A stretch of 64,000 bases of DNA from Adineta steineri (lineage: Eukaryota > Rotifera > Eurotatoria > Adinetida > Adinetidae), in NCBI GenBank assembly GCA_905250115.1, contig CAJNOI010000011.1, forward strand, positions 435,550 through 499,549, written 5' to 3'. Numbering within the stretch: position 1 is the stretch's first letter; each line of letters begins with the position of its first letter. This document shows positions 44,199-56,513 of the stretch, piece by piece. The position numbers and the translations under genes are program-made. The notes beneath the pieces are model-generated. The model did no database searches and was not told where the DNA came from. It saw only the letters and a list, made by a program, of their open reading frames with translations.

Positions 44199-45194
44199 TG
44201 ATTTGACGATACTATTACTAAAAAAAGAAAATAAGTAGATAAATGTTATTGATTTGTCTTATTGTAGAACAATCGTCTAGCGCATCACATGCTCGACTCA
44301 AACAAGATTATATGGAAGTAACTAGAAATAAGTTATATTATAATCTCACATGAGGTATGTTTAGATCTCCACCCAGAGCAAAATTTTAGCAAATTCTAAA
44401 ATTTTCACTTACCCATTAACAACAAGTAATAGAAATAACATTAAAAGTACGTCCACTTAACGAAAAAATCTCAAACACTTTTCGATAATTTTACAGATAT
44501 AAATTATAATACTATGCACATATTATATAGCCATAGAGTAGAAAGTATGAAAATTTCCTTGAAATCTGTATAATTTCTCTTTTGCTCCTAGCCTTCATAT
44601 TTCTTATATATGATGTTGTAGATTATCTTCTGTAGTAACATATGATGTTGTCTAGATATTTCTAAGCTTTGTGTCTTCGCTGCACGCTTAATATACGTCA
44701 CTTCTACTTGACATTGTGTATATCAAAAGTTACATTACAAGCACAATCCGTGGTCTTTTTTTTATATATTTATGTACATTTGTTATCAACAAAAATTTTC
44801 TATGGTTAGCACATATGAAATACTTTTATTTTTAGTATTTCTATTTTATGCAAAACAAAAGAGAAAAAAGATCACAATAATATCATAAAATAACAATAAA
44901 AATAATGTTCATTATCACTCGTATAAAAAGAATACATTTAGTGTACTACAGCTACAGTTGCAGATTTTAAATAAAAATATATTATTAAACTGAATCTTTG
45001 CATAACAACTGTTAGAATAAAACAATTTGATGAGCCACACAATAACAAGTATCACATATTTTCAACATAATTGAACATAAATATCACCTGTTCTGAGCCT
45101 ATTGACTAATAATACAAAAAGTTAACAGTATCATCTGTAATTATATAAAATAATTCTTTTTCTCCAAATTATTCAATAGAAGAAATGATATATA

Positions 45195-46259
45195 TTAATC
45201 AGTTTTTTTTCGATACTTAAAAAGTGTTTCACGCCAATACTCAGCATATAAAACATCAGGTTCATAGTTATCATCCAACGAAGAATTGAATGATGATAAA
45301 AAATTGTACGATAATTTTGACCAATCATTAATAATAATAGATCTTGTTTTTGTAAATAAAGGATCAAGTCCAGATGCCAAAACAATAGGTACTGCACCCA
45401 TCAATAATGCTTCCCATGTTCGATGACAATCAAGACCATTACCAGGTGGTGATAATACAAACTTAGAATTACCTATCTGCTCTAAATAAGTTTCAAATGT
45501 AATTTTTTCTTTAACTATTTCTACATCTTTTATCGTTGATGCTTGTGACAGAGCTTTTGTTCTTTGAGCAACATTTGTTCCAACAGCAAAGTTAACATAA
45601 AGAAAAGTTGTTCGCTGAGACCAAGGTTTCCGATGATTTTTAAAAGCAAATGTTATATTATCTAAATTTCCTTGTGGCCATCGTGTATTAGCTAATCCAA
45701 TGGGAATAGGTGATATTTTTTGAAGATTTTTGACATTAAGATTGGATGCATACCAATGAAGCACTTTTGGATCTGATAAATATTTCTCATATCTTCCTGG
45801 TGCAGAATAATCACTATTATGTGAAATAAGTACAAATGGTTCTCGTATAGATTCAAATGATGAAGTAAAAAAGTTTGAAAGCATATCAGTTTTCACGAAA
45901 ACAATTTCACCATATTTTACTGAACTTAAATTATCTGTTCTTGTTTCATCATATACATAATCAGAAAAAGCTCGAAATGTATCACCACTAATAAAAGGAT
46001 AAGATGAATTTCGACCGGAAGTTGCATGATGATAATACAAGAAGACATTTGGTTCCAACTTAGTTTTGTTATAAGATGATGAACGATAATAGTAATATGT
46101 TGTATTATTCTTTGTAAATCTGTTGTCTAATAATATTGTAAGTTTAGATATGAGTATGGTACCGTAGAATTGCGAAAGAATGTACAAAATACATGATAAT
46201 ACAAATATATAGAACAACATATAATATTTTCCAGTTAGAATATTATTAAATCTGGCCAT
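45195..46259 (-). CDS. exostosin-like type II membrane glycosyltransferase, copy C
   Basis: An intact single-exon gene of 354 codons starting MARFNNILTG. Same layout as copy A: membrane anchor near residues 13-31, Tyr-rich stem, lumenal domain with KFVLSPPGNGLDCHRTWEAL and GAVPIVLASGLDPLF. It differs from copy A by scattered substitutions (for example VLHWYASNLN is kept, but LSDPKV replaces LRNPKI), consistent with two retained paralogues. The upstream flank is shared with copy B, making B and C the most recent tandem pair. Golgi glycosyltransferase is inferred; acceptor unknown. Confidence 0.7.
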   Translation of the reverse strand: MARFNNILTGKYYMLFYIFVLSCILYILSQFYGTILISKLTILLDNRFTKNNTTYYYYRSSSYNKTKLEPNVFLYYHHATSGRNSSYPFISGDTFRAFSDYVYDETRTDNLSSVKYGEIVFVKTDMLSNFFTSSFESIREPFVLISHNSDYSAPGRYEKYLSDPKVLHWYASNLNVKNLQKISPIPIGLANTRWPQGNLDNITFAFKNHRKPWSQRTTFLYVNFAVGTNVAQRTKALSQASTIKDVEIVKEKITFETYLEQIGNSKFVLSPPGNGLDCHRTWEALLMGAVPIVLASGLDPLFTKTRSIIINDWSKLSYNFLSSFNSSLDDNYEPDVLYAEYWRETLFKYRKKTD

Positions 46260-46530
46260 TGATTTGACGATACTATTACTAAAAAAAGAAATTAACTAGA
46301 TAAATGTTGTTGATTTGTCTTATTGTAAAACAATCATCTAGTGTATCACATGCTCGACTAAAACAAAATTATATGGAAGTAGCTAGAAATAAGTTATGTT
46401 ATAATCTCACACCTCTCACTTAATGAAAAAATCTCAATAACTTTTCGATAATTTCACAGATATAATTTATAACACCATGCACATATTATATAGAGGTAGG
46501 GTAGAAAGTAAGAAGAAAATATAGAAATTT

Positions 46531-49500
46531 CCGTGAAAGGATTGTGAAATAAAATTTAAAAAAGTGGAATGATAAATATTAAATAATCTTCAAGGAAAAA
46601 TAATGAAAGAAATTTTTATAAATTGATTGATTTTTATTTAAATTAAGTTTTTTTTCTCGTTTATGTATAATTGTAATACATAATTTATACGTTTTTTTGA
46701 ATGTGATAAAGTAAAACTACTATTATGTTGAAATATTTTATATATGTGAATAATCAAGCATATATAAGATTACGATATAATTTTATTTTGACTAATTGAT
46801 TCATTATATCCATCCAAGTCTATACAATCACTTCCAAAGTATACATTACTGACGATACAGCTAGCTGATGAGAGAAAAACTACTTATTCTTCTTAGACTC
46901 ACTTCTCAATCATCTAGTATTCCACTTAAGCACTATTATCTTGTAATTACTATTTTCCATGTGACAACAAGTTCAGTTAGATATCAAAACTAGTTTGTCG
47001 TGATCAATAACTCACACTCTATCAAATGATGTAAAAGGAAGAAGAAAAAAACGTTTCTTCCAGCTTAAATTATTTGCACATTTTATTCACTATTATTGAT
47101 TCACGATCAAATAGTTTTGCATTCAAAGTAAAATAATATTTGTTAACTTTGCCGGTCTCTTTGTTTGTACTGGGAAATTTTAATATAGAAAATGTTTTAT
47201 TCCCATTTGTTGCTATAAATTTAAAATTTAAGGAAAAGGAATAATAATATATTCATTGATGTAAATTTTTTTTAAAAAAACATAGTTGCTTATTGGCTAT
47301 TTGTTACTGTCTAGAATATAAAAGATCTAACTGCAATCTCCCAACTAAAGTGAGGTTCATTTGATATTGTTTATTTCTTATGTAATAAGATTTTAATTAA
47401 TATAGATATTAAAAGAGAAGAATATTCTTCTTGAAAAATCCTTGTGAACTATATGAAAATGTTAACCTTTGAAAGTCTATATACGATTTATTGTGAAACT
47501 AAAAGAATTCTTTTAAAATACATACACTTAGACTCATCCTATATATGATTATAATTACCAATAATTTAATCATTTGCAGCACACAATAAACATATATTAG
47601 AAAGTAGAAAGACATCAAAATAAAATTGTTTATGGATTCAATTGAGAGAAATAAATACTAACAAAGGATTTACTATGTATACTAGATTTTGAATCAATTC
47701 GTTATGAGTTTAATAATATTTCTAATAATAATACTATTATGACTTTAATTAAGTACGCATGTTATTAATTTGTAACTTCGAGATAAATTCAATCAATCTC
47801 TACTGATTACCAGAAAGTCTATCAGGCTAAGACCTGTTTTCTACAAATAGTTATTGTTACATGGTATTTCTTTTTTTAAATATATTCAATTTGAAGTTCA
47901 GCTGCTCTTATATGTGCTGTTTATATCAGATCAATTGTCCCGATAACTACTCGTATTTTTAGAAAATTTGTTCGATAAGATTCAAAACTATCTTTTTGAA
48001 CAGATGCGCAAACGGACAAATGAAGAAATTATGTATATTTATTAATCTTTACTAAAATACTCTAAAGAGTAATTCATCATCGCTTTTTAATATATTTGAG
48101 TAATAATAATTTTCTAACTCCAATTATAAATAAAAATGAAAAGAAAGAGAAAGATTAACCTGACAAATAAATATTTGACTGAAGAATGCATTAGAATAAA
48201 ATCCTGCTCGCAACTTACTTTTGAATAAAGAAAATTAACGAATATCATGCTGTTGTCATATATCTGAAAGTCAATACTGGACAACTTAAATATTAATTTC
48301 ATTAAGAATATAATAAAATTTATACTTTTACGTTTTTAAACTTTTTTGTTGTACTCAACTGTCATTAACATGCATATGAAACAAATAACGATTATTCACT
48401 CATATCTGATCACCTTTTTTCGATTAAATATGTTCGATAATGAAAAAGCTGACATGTAAACGTATACTCTACGACGTATGTTTTCTAGGCACATAATCAG
48501 ATGATGACTTAGCCCGGCCCCGTTCCAACTTTCTTCTGGTTATACCCCTATCCTTAACATATCTTATTATGTTGTACTTATTATATTTATCTATGTAATA
48601 TATATATTTAACTCTTTTAAGTCAAGTATTGTTATATAAACCATATAATTTTGAATATTTTATGCTGCTAAATTTTTGTATAAGAGCAGACCTTACTACA
48701 TCAAAGAATATTTTTCAAATTAGTCAAAACAGGAGGATGAGTATATACGTTTATGTTTGTAAAAAAAACTCATTTATTTAAACTTTCTTTTTTTAAAATG
48801 CTGTTATTAGAAACAATGCTGTTTAAACACAAAAATAACTTCTTTTTCCCTCTCTAAATAATGATGATGGAGCACTCTTATATATAAAATTTTTCTATAG
48901 TTGAAATATCAGTATAAAAGAAAATATATACGTTGAGGTTTCACACTATATAAGAAAATAAGAAAAAGAACAAAACAAAGAATATTTATCAATTGTAATT
49001 ACAAAAAGAAATGATATGTGATTCAATTTCCTGTCATAGATCTAGAGACATACTCTTATATTGAAATATTAGAATGAAAAACAAGCATACGGTTGGATAT
49101 TTTTAATTGACAGTCCGTAAAATAGAATAAACGACGATTTTTTTATATGCAGATGAATTATAGCTTCCACATACAAAACCAATATACATATGTGAATGAT
49201 TATAAAAATCGGATTTACTGTGTGACTTGAGACAGGTAAAATAGAAAACAATATTTCCTAGCAAAGTTAAATATATATATATATATGCATACTACTCATC
49301 ATGATCTGAATATATAAAATGATTCTTAACTGTCAAGATAAGAAAGAAAATAAAAATTAGTTTTGCATACAAAAAAAAGAAGTTTATATGGTTCTTTTAT
49401 ATGAGGGTAAAGAAAACCATGATTCAATAATATGTTTGAAATAAAAGTTATACTATATTGACTAAACTTTAATCGGGCAATAAATAATATGAATGAGTGA

Positions 49501-51728
49501 TAAAAGTTTAGCGACAATAAAGTTGAGTCAGCAATAATCATATTGAGTGGGTAAGAGCATGAGTATTATGTTCATCAGTTACCCACATCTACACCCTACT
49601 ACTACAATTTAATTAATTCATTATTATCCATTTTCTAATATATAATTGCTGAAAAATCACTGCTCACTTCAATTTTTAAATTGCCCAAATAAATACTACC
49701 CTATTATATTTAATGTTGTTTTCTTTTTATTTGTTATTTTTGGCTAATAATGATGACAGGTATACACCGAAAGCTCAAAAAATAAAATTATAACCAACTA
49801 AATTTAGAAAAAGTCAGTATATTTTATAATAGTTATTTACCCTTTAATTACTACTGCTTCATCTAATGTTTATATAGTATGGGTAATGTTTTGAAAGCTA
49901 TATACACAGAGAAAAATATTGAGTCACTATATTCACTTTCTGATCTTAGCTATTCGTTACTTATTATTTTACATTTACCATTCAAATCCGATTGATTATA
50001 TCTAAAATATTAACTTACTTGGATCAGGCTTATTTTCGTTATATTCAATCTAACACATTTCCTTCGACAAAATAAAATCAAGAGTCGATACGTTTCCTTT
50101 ATATCACAAAATATTTAAAAAAAACCATACCGGTAAATATGACAAAGAGTATTTATGCCAAACGTACTTTTTCAAACTGCTAAAAGCATACTAGAATAAT
50201 TATTTTTTAAAATATTATTTATGTAGTCTTTTTTTGTTCTACAGGAAACTACTTTGTAATATTTGATAATGGAATTGAAAATGTCTTAAAAAAATATTTT
50301 TGTAAATACTGAACTTAATAACATATGGTGAACGCTAAATGATGAAATTAATGAAAAACATATTTGTGAAAAAGACTTCGTTACTTATACAATAAATTCT
50401 ATAAGAAAAAATGAACTATGAGTACCAGAGTATCTAATTTTAGAGCAGTAAACTTCATGTACTATTTTTGTACTTAAAAAGTAGTTCATTATTTGAATGA
50501 TTTTCTTGATAAGAGTTTAATTTATGTCATTAGAAGCTTTCTTCAATCTTCTATATTCTATTTTTAAAATTACAGTTTCTGTTACTAGAAAAATGAAATA
50601 TTCCAACTGTATGACAATTAATAATAGAGAGATATGAAAGTCTTTATTTGATTAAAAATTATCTAAGTATAAATTGAACATAATATCTTACTTAATTATA
50701 GGTAAACGAAAAGTTTTTGTGATTATCTTGTTGATATTGGTAGAGTGAAATATGTCATAGTTCTTTTTCAAGGACAACATCTCATGAGAGAAAACAATAG
50801 AGAAACAATGATGCGAGCAAAAAAAGAACATCTGGAACGTAGAATAGACATATTCATATGCTTTTTCCTCATTTATTATAGTAAAACAATATAATCGTTT
50901 TGTTGAGTTTATATCGATACTTTTTCACTTTGCTTTATCTATGATTTATTTCTCTATTCCAGTCAGAACAATTACTTGTCGATTTGATAAACAAACAAAT
51001 AGATGAAAGAAACATAAAAGTCATTAATAACGCGAATCGGAATTTGTTAAACAAGAGTAATTATTTCTAAAAATCCTATCCATTACAAAATTGAAACATG
51101 TAAATTAACAAGTAGTTTTAACTTGATTCCATTAATTATCATGTTGATGACAAAGAATGTATTTTTTACTCGTAAAAAACATAGGAACATTTATTCTTTG
51201 ACATGGTGTACCAAAAGAGAAACTCATCATCATCGATCTGGTTTAGTACTTCAACGTTAGACATATTGGTACAAAAGAAAATAATTAATGAGAACAACAC
51301 AGTATATACCAATATAATAAAAATTAAAGCTAGACAATCAGTAAAAACAAATCAACGTTTATTAAATCTTATTTCCAGTTAATAGAACCCTTCTGGGTTA
51401 CATCAATCTAATTGCTTACAATATTTTGTCCTAATACGTTTTATGTTATTGTTGTTTGATTAGGTCTTGATGTATGTTTTCTGAATATCCAATCAATCTT
51501 ATCTTTACGCTGATTTTGTTTTTGTGCTAAAAGTCTAGCAATCCGTAAATAACATTTATTCTTTGCATAATAAACTAGTTTAGCCAGGTTCTACTGACAA
51601 ACTGTTCTAAAGCCTTTTATATTATTTATTCTACGTTTATCAATTAAACACAAACTAAGAAAAAAGAAAAGAATGGGTAGCAAAGGAAGCAAATGTTTGA
51701 TATGATTTGACTGAATTTATATTATTGC
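46531..51728. other. 5.2-kb gene-poor interval
   Basis: Very AT-rich DNA with no credible exon, RNA gene or complete transposon. The only recognised item is the degraded telomere-like hairpin at 49542-49599. A small GC-richer island (gcccggccccg) lies near 48513. Confidence 0.5.
49542..49599. repeat. telomere-like hairpin element, degraded copy 9
   Basis: 'attgagtgggtaagagcatg' opens and 'agttacccacatctacaccct' closes; the arms keep the GTGGGT/ACCCAC pairing. Confidence 0.45.
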
Positions 51729-52432
51729 TTATTCATTGCTGTATTTATCATGTAAATGTTGGGCGCCAGCTCTGTGCCATGTAAGAAGTTCTTCAGCTTT
51801 GAACCAGAGATCAACTTCACGTTTAGCGGCTTTTTCTGAATCACTGCCATGAACAAGATTTCTTGAATAAAATTAAAAATAGATTTTTTTTTGTCAATGC
51901 ATAATAAATATAAAACTTACCGTCCAGCAGCAGTAGCATAATCACCGCGGATTGTACCTGGTTGGGCTTTGATTGGATCAGTTGCTCCGAGAATTGCTCG
52001 ACCAGCGGTGATAATACCATGTCCTTCCCATACCTAAACGAGAATATCTATTAGAAAAATATTGAAAAAGAAAACGATAACAAACCATAGCAACAGCTGG
52101 GCCTGAGCTACCATAAGCTAAGAGTGGTTCGAAGAAATCTTTGCCTAAAAAGAATTAAAAAATAAAATAAGCGATTTTTTATATCTAGAATTTACCTTTA
52201 TGATCTTCATAGTGACTTTCAAGTTGAGCACGTGTAGCCTACAATATAGAAATTGATTCTCGTTATAAAAAAGAAACATTGATAATAGTAGTGAAAGATT
52301 TACTTGAACATATTTAAGACCAATGAGTTTGAATCCACGATTTTCAAATCGACGGATGACTTCTCCTACAAGTCCTCGTTGAACACCATCGTGTTTAACT
52401 AAGATCAAGCTGCGTTCGCGTGTAGCGGCCAT
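51729..52432 (-). CDS. nucleoside diphosphate kinase
   Basis: Five exons (52432-52304, 52238-52196, 52144-52086, 52033-51921, 51861-51729) total 477 nt, 158 aa, close to the usual 150-155. The start is [21 protein letters not shown], matching the family's '[21 protein letters not shown]' N-terminus (P replaced by H in KHDG). Then come [59 protein letters not shown] and NLVHGSDS, whose His is the phosphorylated active-site residue. It transfers the gamma-phosphate between nucleoside triphosphates and diphosphates, as a hexamer in eukaryotes. Cytosolic group I type by length and sequence. Confidence 0.95.
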
Positions 52433-53310
52433 GGATGATTTTCAGATAAGCTTAAGTTAGAAGATCTAAATACACAATCAATAGAAACTAGGTAATATAT
52501 ACGAGTATAAGCAAAAACAGTATGGATAGAATATTCCATATTGATAAATGAAGAGAGAAACAATAATTACCAGCATATTTATATCCCCATTTGTCTGGCA
52601 TATGTGTTTATCGTATATATCGCAAAAATCAGCGTATCGAAAACAATTTTCTAGATGAAATAATCCATTACAGATATGGATGGGTCACGATGAGCTTGTT
52701 CTAGATTTTTCTAGTGGTAGAATCAGAGCTTATTATTATTACAGGACTTAGATATTATCATCGTGGTTCGTTAAAGATCAGCTAACAACAAAAACAAAAA
52801 AATAACAGAAGGCAAAAACGTTATTAGCAACAAAAATAAGTCTTGATTGATGTACATACAACAATTTCGTCTTTAGTTCTACATCTAAGAAAAAGTACTT
52901 AAGATGAGATCAGTCTGCCTTATTGCGGCTTTTGTAAATATATGTATTTTTTCCAGCCACATAATTTCATAGGTCAATGAAGGATGCTATTGTTGTTTTA
53001 GCTAATTATTTTCGATTCTATCAACAACTATGAATATAACAAATCTGGAATTACTAATACGACGTTTTTATTCATATCTACTACGAATACATTTCAATCA
53101 TAAGTTCCTATATTGAATTCTTTCTATGCAACAGTAATTTTTAGAAACATATTTGATTAGAATGAAGTATTATTATTATTGTATAATACTATAGACATTT
53201 TATTTTATTTTGTAATATCTTTTAAAGAAAATTTTTGTACGTTGTACGAGAAGATATTTTATTATATATTACATATAGATTTATAATACAAAAACAAACA
53301 ATTATGAAAT
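52433..53310. other. intergenic interval between NDPK and PRKRIP1
   Basis: About 880 bp of AT-rich DNA holding the promoter of the NDPK gene and the 3' end of the next gene. Nothing else recognised. Confidence 0.5.
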
Positions 53311-54159
53311 TTATGCTTTTTCTTCATCACTTGAACTAGCTTTTCTGTGTCTTAAATGTTGTCGAATATTTGTTTTTTCATTTTGTTGTTGTTGTTGTTG
53401 CACTGGTGATGAAGGTTCCTTAACCGATTGGTTTTCTTCTGCCTTTGTGACTGGCGTTTCTGAAGTCTTCGTTTCTGTATCTGAAGTTTTTTCATCTACT
53501 TCTTCATCATCACTTCCTGACGATGATGATGAACTCTTTCCATCTTTATCATTAGAATTTTGACCATTTGTAGGTTTTTTACTTTTCGAGTTTCCTTTAC
53601 GTTTCATACTAAAAACAAAAATACCGTCAAAAATTTTTGATCAATAAAATATAAAACAAGCAAACCGTTTTTTTCGTTTTTTAGCTGTTTGTGTTTCCGC
53701 TTTTTTCTTATTATTTTCAACTTTTGCTAACCATTCTTCACTTGCTTCTTTCTAAAACCAAAAAATATGATATGATTATTTTCTAAACATATGAAAAGAA
53801 TTAAAATAAACAAACCTCTTTAGCTTGACGATTTAGAAAAGCTTCTCGTATGATTTGGCGTCGTCGACAACCTCGATAGATATCAAATTCTCCAGATCCG
53901 GCACCAGCACTTGCTCCTAAACAAAAATAAATAATAGAAAAATGATATTAGAATAATTTGCTTTTGTTTTATTACCCATAACATTGCGTACAAATTCATG
54001 TGGTGCAAAAGCTCGTGGTAATTTCGAATCTTTTTTTTCTGGTATAAACACAGGTTTTTCAACATTTTTCATTAAACGTTCAAGTCGAGCTTTTTGTACT
54101 TCAACTGGATTTTTAAAAATTGTTTTTTTAAGTTTACGTTCTTCTTCATCTGATGACAT
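53311..54159 (-). CDS. PRKRIP1: PRKR-interacting protein 1 homologue
   Basis: Four exons (54159-53976, 53916-53816, 53751-53666, 53608-53311) total 669 nt, 222 aa. The core matches PRKRIP1: [56 protein letters not shown] and the basic AKKRKKR. The animal protein is a nuclear, spliceosome-associated factor that also binds double-stranded RNA and PKR-type kinases; here the spliceosome role is more likely, since PKR itself is vertebrate. The C-terminal 95 residues are low-complexity (Ser-run, acidic DDEEVDEK, Gln-run, SSSDEEKA), longer than in the human protein. It lies 213 bp downstream of eL8 on the same strand. Confidence 0.9.
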
Positions 54160-54372
54160 AATTTTTTTTCTTTTGAATCTATCTAAATAAATTAACAAGA
54201 CATTATTTTTGTTTTCATTGTTGTATGTTTCTTTTTTTGTTTTTGTCTCTTTTATTCTGATGTTTTTATAATCAAAACAATTCACACATACAAATAGAAA
54301 AACAAAAATAAAAAAACGAGATATTCTTGTATTTTTTTTTGCTTTCTGGATATTCTTCTTATGCTATTTGTT

Positions 54373-55356
54373 TTATGAATTTCGTTGATGTGCTGCTTCT
54401 CGAGATTTGATACGTTCAAGTCGATTGATACGTGCTTGAGATTTATTACCCAAAACACCACCACCCCAATGACGACGTAATTCATCATAACGATCATTAA
54501 AGTTAGTTTTAACAGCTTCAATGATTTTACCTAAACCAGATTTATCTTCAGTATTAACATCAGTTAAAGCTAATGATGAACATGTTTTTAAATGAACAAG
54601 ACGACCAAGTCGTGCTTTTCCTTTAACAATACAATATGGAATACCCATTTTACGACATAATGTTGGTAAATGAAGAACAAGTTCAATTGGTTCAACATCA
54701 TGAGCAATGAGGACCTGTAAGAAAAAGAAGTAGAAATGATTTGTCTTTATTTAAACATACTAATTGAGCTTTCTTTTTTTCAATTAATGAAGTAACGGTA
54801 TTCATTCCACTACGAAGACCATTTGGTCGTTTTGTTGGTCGATCTGGTTTATTGGTTTTAGCTTGTTCTTCAGCACGTTGTTTTAAACGAAGTTTTTTTT
54901 CGGCACGTGATTCTGGACGATATTTTTCAAGTAATTTAAATAATTGTGTTGATGTTTGTTTATCTAGTGTTTGTGTAAATTGATTGATTGGTGGTGGTAC
55001 TTTCAAACGTTTAAGTAAAATACTACGTTGACGTTGAACACGAATGTATTGTGGCCATTTAACAAAACGTGTTAAATCACGTTTTGGTTGAATATCTATT
55101 TTAAATAAAATTTAAACTAAAAAACAAAAAGAAATTTTAATTTTCTGTTATTACCTTGACCAATACCGAAATTCTTTGCTCGTTTTTCATAGAGTGGATT
55201 AACAAGTTTTTTTGATTCAACCTTAGCCTTGAGTGGTGCAGCGGCTATTTTCTTTTTTCCTTTTTTCAAAGCTCCACTTGACGAAGACGTTTTTGTTGTT
55301 GTCTTCGTTGTTGTGGTGCTTTTTTTAGTTGTACTAGCACTAGTAGCAGGTGACAT
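54373..55356 (-). CDS. RPL7A: 60S ribosomal protein eL8 (L7a)
   Basis: Three exons (55356-55155, 55095-54761, 54714-54373) total 879 nt, 292 aa. Family landmarks: [85 protein letters not shown] (spanning an intron), [21 protein letters not shown], and the [13 protein letters not shown] tail. It is a structural protein of the large ribosomal subunit with an L7Ae-type RNA-binding fold. The N-terminal 40 residues (Thr/Ser/Lys-rich) are longer than in vertebrates, which makes it about 25 residues oversized. It is packed head-to-tail, 104 bp after TFIIF-beta. Confidence 0.95.
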
Positions 55357-55460
55357 TCTTAAGATTGCTTATGATAGAATATATTCAATCTAGAACAGAA
55401 TATCCGATTTTAAACAATATGTATAGAAATGAGATAATCAAGAATGAAGAAAAAGAATAT

Positions 55461-56513
55461 TTATGTATTATCATTATTATTGTTGTTATTATTATTATCA
55501 TCGTCATCATCATCATCATCATCGTCATCATCTTCAATATCATCATCATCTTCGTCATCATCTTTTTGTGTACTATAATGTCGATATTGTTGTTTTAATT
55601 CATATGTATGTCCCTAAGATAAGAAGAAAAAATATATATCTTCTTTTATCTAGTTAATTAAATTTTCTCTTACCGCACTGTTATAATTACAATATTTCTT
55701 AACAAGTTGTTGTAAGAAACTTTTTGGTTGTTGTGTTATTGTTTCAAGTGCTGACATTGATATAAATTGATTTTTAGCAAAAGCTTCAAACATAAGACGA
55801 TTAACTGTCTCTTCTGAACTTCGTACACGTTTGCCCATTAATTTTTTCATTCGTTCACGTTCTTTGTTTCCTTCATGATCACGTTTTGGTACATAAACAT
55901 TCGATTTCTTATTTATCATTTGAGCTTTACGTGTTGGTTCTTGTGATGTTTCAAATTGTCTTCGTTTCATTGACATATATTGTTCATTTTCAACTGGACG
56001 AACTTCAGCTCGTTGAATAACTTTACCAACAACTGAGATTTGTTCAGTCGGCGCTGAACCGGAATGATTTACAGTGCGAGTATAAACTGTACGAAGAACA
56101 CCATCAGATATATTACTTAAACTAAAATATAAAAGATAGATACAGAACTAATCATTATATATGTACAAGATAGAATATTTGTCTATTTACCAAAAACGAT
56201 GTTCTTTTGGTGGTGGTTTAAAATCTTTTGATGGATTTTTTTCTCTTAGTTTTTCCAGAATTTGATCATTAAGACAAAAGAAAACATCTTGTGTACGACC
56301 ACCAGGTGGCACTGGTATTGCTCCTTTGCCGGTCTGTTGTTGTGTGGGTGGCGGTGGTCGTTTAATTAAACGACCAACTTCACCATTTATTGCACCATCG
56401 CCATAGTCAGTAAGAATTTGTGATAAATATTTTGGCATTTTTACAAGCCATACTCCACTTGTCGAACGTGTTAAATCAACATCAATTGCATTAGATGGAT
56501 CAATTGTCGACAT
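55461..56513 (-). CDS. GTF2F2: general transcription factor IIF subunit 2 (TFIIF-beta, RAP30)
   Basis: Three exons (56513-56191, 56121-55674, 55613-55461) total 924 nt, 307 aa. The N-terminal dimerisation domain begins with SGVWLVKMPKYLSQIL, as in RAP30 (TGVWLVKVPKYLSQ). Then come GKVIQRAEVRPVENEQYMSMKRRQ, a linker ending in NVYVPKRDHEGNKERERMKK, and the winged-helix domain (LMFEAFAKNQFISMSALETITQQPKSFLQQLVKKY, then TYELKQQYRHY). It pairs with TFIIF-alpha and helps RNA polymerase II bind promoters and elongate. Human RAP30 is 249 aa; this one has a Pro/Gln insertion (RPPPPTQQQ) and an acidic tail of about 30 Asp/Asn/Glu residues encoded by a GAT/AAT microsatellite. Confidence 0.95.

Larger units (their letters stand above)
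43560..46530. repeat. tandem segmental duplication carrying glycosyltransferase copies B and C
   Basis: Sequences on both sides of copies B and C match: downstream 'acatattttcaacataattg', upstream 'gatttgacgatactattact', and further upstream 'tcgataatttcacagatata'-type matches reaching about 44560 and 46530. The unit is roughly 1.4-1.5 kb after allowing for the deletion in copy B. Copy A at 32.7 kb shares the downstream flank. Confidence 0.8.
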
